Made by a program: the position numbers and the translations under genes. DNA of 64,000 nt, taken from positions 496,001-560,000 of the forward strand of contig NZ_JAKQZC010000005.1 of the NCBI RefSeq assembly GCF_023736115.1, read 5' to 3'. Shown here piece by piece: positions 30,551-39,500 of the stretch. This DNA comes from Salinicola avicenniae (GTDB taxonomy: Bacteria; Pseudomonadota; Gammaproteobacteria; Pseudomonadales; Halomonadaceae). The notes beneath the pieces were generated by a model that saw only the letters and a program-made list of their open reading frames with translations, did not search any database and had not been told where the DNA came from. Numbering within the stretch: the stretch's first letter is position 1; every line of letters starts with the position of its first letter.

Positions 30551-30656
30551 TGCCGGTCGGGCACCACCGACCGCAACATCGTCAATCACGCCGCCGCGCC
30601 AGCGTGATTTCCAGGGTCGTCGCCACGGCGACCCTTTCTCGACAAGGAGTCTTTTC

Positions 30657-31145
30657 ATGATGCGTCGCCTCGTGCCGACCGCAACGCTGGCACTGACCGT
30701 GGTCCTGCTGGCCGGCTGCGGTTTTCATCTGCGTGGCCTCAACCAGCCGGCGCTGAGCCTGCCCGAGATTGGCCTGACCGCAGGCGACACGCCGCTGGCC
30801 CAAGCCGTACAGGATGCCCTGGAAGGCGCCGGCACGCGCGTCACCGACAGCGCCGACCTGCGCGTCAACCTGGGTGACGAGCGAATTCAAGAGACCCGTC
30901 TGACGCGCTCAGACTCCGGCAGCCGCGAGACGGAACTGACGCTGACTGCACCGTTCTCCGTGCAGCGCCGCGACGACGACGCCTATGTGCTCAACCAGCG
31001 GCAGCTCGAGACCTCAACCACCGTGCTGATATCGACCGACAACCTCTACTCGATGGATCAGGTACGCCTGGAAGCCGAGCAGAACCTGCGTCGCGAAGCA
31101 GCCCGGCAACTGGTCGATCGCCTCGAGGCGCTGCAAGCGCCATGA
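30657..31145 (+). CDS. lptE: LPS-assembly lipoprotein LptE
   Basis: A 162-residue outer-membrane lipoprotein. The lipobox LLAGC is followed by GFHLRG, the standard LptE start. It plugs the LptD barrel and helps insert lipopolysaccharide into the outer membrane. SVQRRDDDAYVLNQRQLETS and EAEQNLRREAARQLVDRL near the C terminus fit the family. Two ATG codons overlap at 30657 and 30660; AAGGAG lies upstream. Its stop overlaps the holA ATG by four bases. Confidence 0.95.
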   Translation: MMRRLVPTATLALTVVLLAGCGFHLRGLNQPALSLPEIGLTAGDTPLAQAVQDALEGAGTRVTDSADLRVNLGDERIQETRLTRSDSGSRETELTLTAPFSVQRRDDDAYVLNQRQLETSTTVLISTDNLYSMDQVRLEAEQNLRREAARQLVDRLEALQAP

Positions 31146-32200
31146 AGGTGTTTCCCGACAAGCTCGAGGCCTCGCTGGAGAAGCGCCTGCCACCGGTGAT
31201 CGTAGTCGCCGGTGACGAACCGCTGATTCACATGGAAGCCTGCGATGCGGTTCGCCGTGTCGCCCGCGAGCGCGGGATCGAGGAGCGCGAGGTCCTGCAC
31301 GTCGAGTCCGGTTTTCAATGGGGCCAGCTGCTGGAATCCGCCTCCAGCCTGTCACTCTTCGCCTCCAGCAAGCTGATCGAGGTTCGTCTCGGCGGGCAAT
31401 CGCCAGGGCAGGAAGGCAGCAAGGCGCTGGAGGCCTATGCCGATCAGGCTGCCGACAGCGACAACGTGCTACTGCTGTCGAGCCAGCGACTTGACCGCAA
31501 GGCGCAGTCGAGCAAGTGGTTCAAGACACTCGACAAGATCGGTCTGTTCGTGCCGGTGTGGCCGGTGGATCACCAGCGGCTGGGCTTCTGGATGCGCGAC
31601 CGCGCCAGCCGCCACGGGCTCTCTCTCGATATGGAAGCGGCTCGCCTGCTCGGCGAACGCACCGAAGGCAATCTGCTGGCCGCCGACCAGGAGCTGCAGA
31701 AGCTGGCCCTGCTGTTGCCGCCGAATGCTCGACTCGACGTCAGCGCCATCGCCAACGGTGTCGAAAGCAGCGCCCGCTATGATGTCTTCACGCTCTGCGA
31801 CGCCTGTCTGCGCGGCGAACGCGAGCGCGTCACGCGAATCGTCCGGGGCCTGCGGCAGGAAGGTATCGAACCGCCGGTCGTCCTGTGGGCGCTGACGCGC
31901 GAGCTGCGTACGCTGCTGTCGATCTTTCAGCATCTCGACCAGGGCCAGAGCCTCGACCATGCCTGCAAGGCCCAGCGGCCGATGATTCCCGAGAAGCGCC
32001 GCCCCGGCTATCAGCAGGCGCTGAACCGGCTCCCCCAGCGACGCCTGCACAAGCTGCTGATGTTCGCCCAGCGCATCGATCTGTCGATCAAGGGCGGTGG
32101 CAGCCTGCCGGTCTGGGATGGCCTGCTCGATCTCTCGCTGACGCTGGCCGGCGGCCGCGGCATGCTCGCCGAGATGGCCTACGCCTACCGTACGGCCTAG
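31142..32200 (+). CDS. holA: DNA polymerase III subunit delta
   Basis: A 352-residue clamp-loader subunit that opens the beta clamp. The N terminus KVFPDKLEASL ... PPVIVVAGDEPLIHMEACDAVR, the LIEVRLGG strand, the central NLLAADQELQKLALL and the C-terminal helical collar are those of HolA. It starts inside the lptE stop (ATGA). In most gammaproteobacteria nadD, rsfS and rlmH follow; here an unrelated exporter gene follows. Confidence 0.95.
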   Translation: MKVFPDKLEASLEKRLPPVIVVAGDEPLIHMEACDAVRRVARERGIEEREVLHVESGFQWGQLLESASSLSLFASSKLIEVRLGGQSPGQEGSKALEAYADQAADSDNVLLLSSQRLDRKAQSSKWFKTLDKIGLFVPVWPVDHQRLGFWMRDRASRHGLSLDMEAARLLGERTEGNLLAADQELQKLALLLPPNARLDVSAIANGVESSARYDVFTLCDACLRGERERVTRIVRGLRQEGIEPPVVLWALTRELRTLLSIFQHLDQGQSLDHACKAQRPMIPEKRRPGYQQALNRLPQRRLHKLLMFAQRIDLSIKGGGSLPVWDGLLDLSLTLAGGRGMLAEMAYAYRTA

Positions 32201-32309
32201 GCGCGCCTCTCTCCCTTCCCCGCTGGTTTGATCGCCACCCGCCTGTGTGTATCGACGGCCATCGGACACGCCGATGGAAGCGACGCACCGTCTGACCAAA
32301 CAGGAACCT

Positions 32310-33506
32310 ATGTCTCGACCCATCTCCTTTACCTTGCCGCTGGTCCTCGCCATCACCATGGCCCTCGGACCGCTCTCCATCGACGCCTACCTGCCCGCGT
32401 TTCCTGCGATGGCACAAGATCTCGGCGTCCCTATCGACGACATCGCGCGCAGCTTGTCGATCTATATCTTCGGCCTCGCCCTCGGGCAACTGGTCGGCGG
32501 GCCGCTCTCGGATCGCCTCGGCCGACCTGCAGTGATGTATTCCGGCCTGGCCATCTTCATCGTGGCCTGTGTCGGTATCGCGCTGACCGATTCCCTCCCC
32601 CTGCTGCTGGCACTACGGGCGCTGCAGGCTTTCGGGGGTGGCTGGATCATGGTGCTGATTCCGGCGCTGGTGCGTGACCGCGTCAAGGGTCGCGAGGCGG
32701 CCAAGCTGTTCAGCATGATCGGGCTGATCATGGTCGTCGCCCCCGGCGTGGCCCCCAGTGTCGGCAGTGCCCTGCTGGCGGTAGGCGGCTGGCATGCCAT
32801 CTTCGCCTTTCTGGCCCTCTATGCACTCGGTGTCGTCCTGCTGCAGTGGCGGGTGGTACTGCGATCCGTATCCTCCGCCGGGACGCGACACTCGGACAAT
32901 CTGCTGGCCCGTTATCGCTTCGTGCTCGGCACGCGTGCGGCGCTCCCCTTCATTGCGCTGCAGGCCTTCGGCTTTTCAGTGATGATGCTCTTCATTACCC
33001 ATTCGTCTTTCATCTATCAGCAGCATTATGGGCAATCGGAGAGCGTCTTCGCGCTGCTCTTCGGCGCCAATATCGTGATGATGCTGGTGGCAAACCTGAT
33101 CAATCGCGCCCTGCTCAACCGCTTCTCGTCGCGCCAGATCCTGATGACCTGCCTGACGATCCAGTTCGTCGGCACCCTGGTGCTCTGCGCGCTGGCCTGG
33201 ACCGAGGCTTCGGTGTGGCTCTTCCTGCCGGCGATGATGATGACCATCGGTGCGCAGGGCGCCGTCGTGCCCAACAGCCAGGCCTGCTATATGGAACATT
33301 TCGAGCAGCATGGCGGTACCGCAGCTTCACTGCTGGGGACCTGCCAATTTGGACTCGCCGGCACGCTCAGCGCGCTGTCGACCCTGCTGCCGGAAACCCT
33401 GCCGGCCGTGGTCGTGGCCATGGCGGGCTGTTCGCTGGTCTGCATGAGCGTGATCGTTCTGGGGCTCAAGCCGCGACTGCCCGGCCTGCGCAACGCCCGC
33501 ACCTGA
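32310..33506 (+). CDS. Bcr/CflA-type multidrug exporter (MFS)
   Basis: A 398-residue drug:H+ antiporter of the DHA1 family. Helix 1 reads SIDAYLPAFPAMAQDL, the Bcr/CflA signature, and loop 2-3 has GGPLSDRLGRPAVMYSG. ALQAFGGGWIMVLIPALVRDRVKG follows in helices 4-5. About twelve helices are predicted. The ATG at 32310 is preceded by CAGGA. The specific drug cannot be predicted. It converges with the giant secreted-protein gene. Confidence 0.9.
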   Translation: MSRPISFTLPLVLAITMALGPLSIDAYLPAFPAMAQDLGVPIDDIARSLSIYIFGLALGQLVGGPLSDRLGRPAVMYSGLAIFIVACVGIALTDSLPLLLALRALQAFGGGWIMVLIPALVRDRVKGREAAKLFSMIGLIMVVAPGVAPSVGSALLAVGGWHAIFAFLALYALGVVLLQWRVVLRSVSSAGTRHSDNLLARYRFVLGTRAALPFIALQAFGFSVMMLFITHSSFIYQQHYGQSESVFALLFGANIVMMLVANLINRALLNRFSSRQILMTCLTIQFVGTLVLCALAWTEASVWLFLPAMMMTIGAQGAVVPNSQACYMEHFEQHGGTAASLLGTCQFGLAGTLSALSTLLPETLPAVVVAMAGCSLVCMSVIVLGLKPRLPGLRNART

Positions 33507-33509
33507 ACG

Positions 33510-33535
33510 AAAAAAGCCGGGCGGATGCCCGGCTT
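33510..33535 (-). terminator. Rho-independent terminator of the giant secreted-protein gene
   Basis: AAGCCGGGC (33514-33522), loop GGAT and GCCCGGCTT (33527-33535) form a perfect stem. On the minus strand it runs into six T residues (complement of 33510-33515), the arrangement of an intrinsic terminator for the gene ending at 33570. It may also stop the convergent exporter gene, but the plus side has no T-tract. Confidence 0.9.
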
Positions 33536-33569
33536 GAAACCCTCCTGTCCCCACCGTCACGGAACGCGA

Positions 33570-36500
33570 TCAGGCGATCGTGACGCTGTCCGGATTGTCG
33601 TCGACCCCGGCCAAGGTGACATCGTCGCTTGGCGAGAAGATCTCCTCCATCTGCTGCAGCATCGACGTACCGTCCTCTTCCATGCCCAGCATCGAGGCCA
33701 GCGAGAAGGACGATGTCGTCGCGCTCCCAGCCGACTCGGCGCTTAGCGTAAACGATTCGACGTTCATCGCCCCGCCGTTGAACGTCAGGCGCAGGACCTG
33801 TTCGCCTGCCGCCAGGTCCAGCTCGATACCGTCATTCGCCTGGTAGTTGTTCCACCCGCCGGTGTTGGTCACCGGCTGCGGCGCGGCACTGGTGTAGACC
33901 TCGTCATCCTGCTCCACACTGGCCGTGACGGTGCGACCGTTGGCGTTCGTGGCGGCGGCAAACGAGAGCAGGTAGGTGCCGGCTTCTTCCACGTTGAGGG
34001 TGTATTCGACCCACTCGCCATCCGCAATCCAGCCGATCGCATCGCCCTCGCCGCGGATATCGACACCTTCGCCGCGGAAGTCGGTGCCGAGCTGCTCCTC
34101 GCTGCTGTCGCTGTAGGCGATGCCCGCGCCACCGACATCGTACAACGCCGCATCGAGCGTCAGGCCATCACCGTCGACTGCCCAGGGCGTGCCGGTCTCG
34201 TTGAAGGCGGTCTGGCTGGACGGCGATAGCGTGAAGGACTCCAGGTTCTGCGCACCGCCATTGAAGGTCAGCCGCAGCGTCTGGACGCCGGCTTCCAGTT
34301 CGACGTTCTGGCTGCCGGTCTCGTTAAAGGTACTCCAGCCCCCGGTGTAGCCGACATCCACGGTCGCGGTCTCGTACGCCCCGCTAGCGCTGTAGAACGC
34401 GGCGGTGATGGAGCGTGGGTTACCCGTCTGCTCGCCCAGCGATGACAGGAAGGAGAGGCTGTAGACGCCGGCCTCCTCGATATCGAGGGTGTACTCCACC
34501 CACTCGCCGTTGGCTATCCAGCCGATGGCATCACCGTTGCCCATGATATCGACGCCCCCCTCACGGAAGTTGCTGCCGAGCTGGGTCTCGCTGGAGTCTT
34601 CGTAGGTGACGTAGGGGGCCCCTTCATCGTAGAGCGCCGCATCCAGCGTCAGGCCGTTATCGCCGACCGACCATGGCGTCCCCGACTCGTTGAACGGCGT
34701 GCGCGTTGCCGGCTCGATACCTTCGATCAGGTAGACGTTGTCGTTGTAGTCATAGTTGATGCCCGCGTAATCGGTAGCCAGGAAATAGGTATTGGGTATC
34801 GCGTTGCCGTTGCTGTCGAGTGCCTGGTAAAGGCGCAGCATGTAGCCGCGCTCGAGCCCCGCATCATCGCCGGTGGGATTCCCCGTGCCCGCGCCGTTCA
34901 ACGCGGGGTCGCTCGAGTAGACGGCATTGCCGAAACCGAAGATACCGCTGCCCAGCCAGCTTTCGGGAATCTGATCCTGCGTGAAGCTCGCGGTGACGAA
35001 GTTGCCGCTGGCCGTCATCGGCAGCAAGGTCTGGCTCTGGGCGCTGGCATGGTTCATCAGCGTGACACTCGAGGTCCTGTCACCGACCTCATGTAACGTG
35101 AACGGCGCACCACCGTAGCCATGCCACGCGCCCAGTTGCGTTACCGTGACACTCTCGACGCCCTCGGCGATCTGCCAGTAGCGCGATAGCACCTCGTGAT
35201 CGCTCACGGCTCGATAGATCCCCGCATCGGAGAGCACCGAGCTACCACCGCCATCGAAAGTCGAAAGCCCCTCGATACGATTGCCGAAGCCAAATACTTC
35301 CCACATCTCGTTGAGGTTAGGCTCCCACCCGCCTTCGTCACGCGCCTGCCAGAAGCCGGAGAGCTGAATCTCGGTCTGTGGCTGATCGGCGTCATCCGAG
35401 AGGATCGTCAGGACACCATTGAAGACGCCGCTATCGAGATTGCTGGCCGGCGGGGTATAGGCCTCCCGGTTGAACAGCACCTCGACCTCGACCGATTCCC
35501 CCGGCGCCAGCGTCAGACCGTCGAAGGCATCCGGATCGGCCAGCATGAAGGGCCCGCTGACCGTGATGCTAGCGACATCCAGATCGCCGCTGCCGTTGTT
35601 GCTGATGATCACCGAACCGCTGTCCTTGTATTCGCGCGCGCCGGCACCTGGCGTGGCGTCGTCATCATCGAGATAGTTGAAGGCGATACGATCATCGAAG
35701 TAGGCGGGGTCGGTGCTGATGACGCTGATGTCGCCGCCGGGCGCCGTGGCGGACGGCGTATTGGCGACCAGCAGCGAATCGAGATCCGGACCCACGGCGT
35801 TGGGTGCGGTGAGGGCTATCGCATTGGCGCCCGCGCCCAGCGTCACGCTGACGGTCCGTGTGACCCAGTCGCTGACCGTCTGACTCAGGGCCGGGAAGTC
35901 TACCGTCGGATACTCGACGCCGTTGACCGTAAGCGCCATCGGCCGATCAGCCTTGCCAGTGGTCAACGAGTAGCGGAAGGTGACTTCGTAGACACCGCTC
36001 TGCGCGACATCGACGCTCCAGGTCACTGTCTGGTCCCCGCTGCCGACGAAGTCCACGAAGCCGGTACCGTTGGCACCGCGATCGTCGTCCGTCTCGGGGA
36101 TCACCACCGCGCCACCCTCCAGCGTGGCGGTCTCGGCCTGGTACTCGCTATATTCAGACGTGCCATCACCCGGCGTGCCATCATCCGCCGTGGTGTCCTC
36201 GATCAGCACCTCCAGTTGATCGATATTCGGCCCACCCGAGTTGTTGGTCGCCTGCAAGCGTACCGTATTCGCCCCCGCGAGCAGCGCCGCCGGGATATCC
36301 AGCGTCTGCCAGGTATTCCAGGCCGCATTGCCGCTGACGCCGGTCGGGGGCGCAAAGGCAAAGACGCCGACACTGACATCGTTGACGAAGACCTCCAGCG
36401 GCCGATTCGCTGTACCGCCGTTGGCGTAGCGCACACGCAGGACGGCTTCACCCGCTTCGTCGGCATCGACATTCACGTCGAAGGTGATGAAATCGGCCAC

Positions 36501-39500
36501 GCTGGCCCCGAAGTCGGCATAGCCGCCGACCACACCATCACTGTCGACGGTGTTGCCGTCCATGCCATAGGCGCCGGGACGCACGCCATAAGCCGACCCG
36601 ACATCGGTGGGTTCCGGGTTGTCGCCGTCTCGGATGGCAATCTGCGCACCGGAAGCGATAACCGCCAGCGCGTCGTCCTCGGCCTGGATCGTCGCGATCG
36701 ATGTCAGATCCGCATTGTCCCCGATCGGTACGATGATATCGCCCGGCACCGGGTCGAGACGAATGACCTGACTCTGCCCGTTGCTGCGATTCAGCGTCAT
36801 CAGATAAAGCTGGCCGGTATTCGGGTTCTCGATGATATCGAGCGGGTCGACATAGCTGATCACGTTGCCGTCAACGTCACGCAGCACGGTGTCCGAGGAG
36901 ACGTTGCCGTTGGCGTCCAGCGAGATCCAGCGGATATCATCGCCGCCGGAATACTCGACGAACAGCAGACTGCCCGCCAGGGTGGCGCCGAAGATGTTGC
37001 TGGTGTATTCGATGACCCCGTTGGGGGAACGGTTGGTCCCCAGCGAGTAGATATCCTCTTCCCGATAGTTGCTGTCCGGCGACGTGCCAACCGCATACTC
37101 GTCGGTTTCGTTCTCGTCGACCCCGGACGTCGGATTGCCGCCGTTCAGGATATATTCGTCATGCAGCGGATTGGGATGGCCGTAGTAACCGCCCTCCTCG
37201 ACCCGGAACAGCCAGTCATCCTCGATGCCAACGTTGATCAGCCCTTCATTGATCGCCGTGGCAGGATCGTCTGGCGTGCTGCCGCCGGCGGCAGACCCAT
37301 TGGTCGGCACATAGAGACTCCCGTTGGAGTGCCAGGTCAGGTCGTAGCCATTGCGAATACCGGTGGCGAAGATCTTGAGCACCGCGTCCTCGGCAAAGGG
37401 GTCGTAGTACTCGATCAGCACGTTGCCATTGGCATCCTGCATGGTCGCCGTGCCATCCGCTGCGAAGACCAGATACTGGCCGCCCCCCATGTCGATCGGA
37501 CCGTTCTTGAGGTCGTTATCGTCATCCTCGTAGCGCGTGTTGGAGCCGTCGGTGGGTAGCGGCTCCGTCGAGACATCGAAGCCGCCGGCCGGCGGCTCGC
37601 GAGACGGGTCGATCTCGAGAATGGCGGCGTTCAGCAGACGCTCGGGGCGGTTGCCCCAGGCGCTGTCGTCTCCCCCCATGGCCGTATTGGCCCCCTGCGA
37701 GACGTACATCAGATACGGTGGCACATCCGGGTTGGTCTGGGCGTCGTACTCCGGATTGGCGCGGAAGGTCAGGCTATTGGTGACATGGTCACCGTTCGAG
37801 CGCGGCAGCCCAGTGATATAGGTTTCGGCCGTGCCGGTGAACACGCTGTCGCTGCTGCCCAGTGTGATCTTGGTCACCTGACCACTGAAATCGGGTACGC
37901 CGTTGTCACGCCCGGTCAGCGGGATCGGGTAGTTATCGGTCACCCATAGCACGTTGGGGTCCACCGGGTCGAACACCAGCCCGACAATGCCGCGAGCCCC
38001 TTCCGCACCCTGGAAGTAGTCGAGCGCCAGCGTCTGGCCGTTGGAGAGCGAGCCGGTCAGCGGGTCGATATCGTAGCGCTTGATCTCGCCATTCATCGTC
38101 GAGACGTAAATCTGCGTGTTGTCCGGCGACATGGTGATCGAGGTGAACTGGTAGGCACCATCTTCGGCACCGTTGAGTTCGACGTTGGCGTCGAACGCCA
38201 CTTCGCTGTCCGGAATTTCGGGATCGGCACCGGTCACGAAGGTAGACGTGAATTTCTGGAACTCCCGCGTCGGTGCGCTGGGGTCGTCGTTGTCGCCCCG
38301 GTCCTGGAAGCCGTCGATCACCAAGGTATAGCTGGTAAATTCATCCAGCGTCCCGACCGGAGAGATTGTCAGTGAGTCGAAGCCGCCAGTGGTGTTGATA
38401 TTGAACGCTACGTCTTCACCGGTCACGGTATTGAAAAGCCGGACGGACCCGTCGTTCAGGCTCTCCAGCAGCGCGCCACCGCGACCATCAACGACCGAGA
38501 TACCGATAAAGAAGTCGGAGGTCGGATCGACGCCGACCGGCTGCGACCCATCCTCTGCCTGCAGTTGAATTTCTACCTGGCTCTCGCCCACGCCGGCGAC
38601 CGCACGCGGATCGGTAAAGAACGGATAGTCTTCTGGCGCCTCGCGATCATCCCCCGGTGTCAGATCCGGCAGGGACTGGATTTCGATGTACTGAATTTCG
38701 GTATTGGCGCTGTTGACGCCGATCGAATCCAGAGTCAGGCGCCCGTCCGTTACCTGAACGATTTGGGTAACCAGCGTCGAACGATAGCCTTCGCTGTCGT
38801 TGGTGGGATTGCCATCCGCCGGGAAGTCCGACGGCCGGCCCGGCGTAAACGGCGTGTTGAACTGCTCGCCCTCGGCGTTGATCACGTTGACGCTGTCGTA
38901 GGCACCGCCGCTGTCGCCGATGGAGATCGTCACCTCGTAGTAGCCATCCTCAAGTTCGATCTCCCACCCCGCACTCTGGCTATAGCCGGGTTTGTCGAAA
39001 CCCGCGTAGGTCGCCTGCAGCGGATCGACCCCCGACAAGGAACCACTGCGGTCCCCCAAGGCGTCTCCGTCCTGTCCGGCAATTGCCATCGGCGTCGTGC
39101 CATTGGCGGTGCCATCGGCGATCGATGCCGCGGTCACCCAACCGTATTGATGGGACTGGCCGTCGACCTGCAGGGACTGCTGTCCGAAGGCAAGCCCAGT
39201 GTCGGCGAAGTAGTCATCCGGCGTCTCCGCGTCCGCCGGCTGGAAGTTGATACGAATGACGGTGCGCTCGACGGGCTCGGTCGGCGGCTCATCGATCGGG
39301 CCGGCCCCTGTGTTCAGCGTCAGGCTGTCGATGTTCGGGCCGATATTGCCGACATTGGCCAGGCGCACCTCGTTGTTGCCGGCCTGCAGATCGATCTGGA
39401 CCGTGGTTTCGGTCCAGTTTTCCCAGCCGGCCGTGCCGGTGCCGGTCGAGGCAAACGGAATCGTCCCCTGCGCTTGTCCGTCGACGGACAACGCCATCGG

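Noticed and set aside
35196-37559. A 787-codon open frame on the plus strand, inside the giant gene
   Set aside because: It is antisense to a gene with clear CBM and propeller motifs. The translated product is rich in Arg, His, Ile and Val with no domain, as expected from GC-rich codon bias on the opposite strand.
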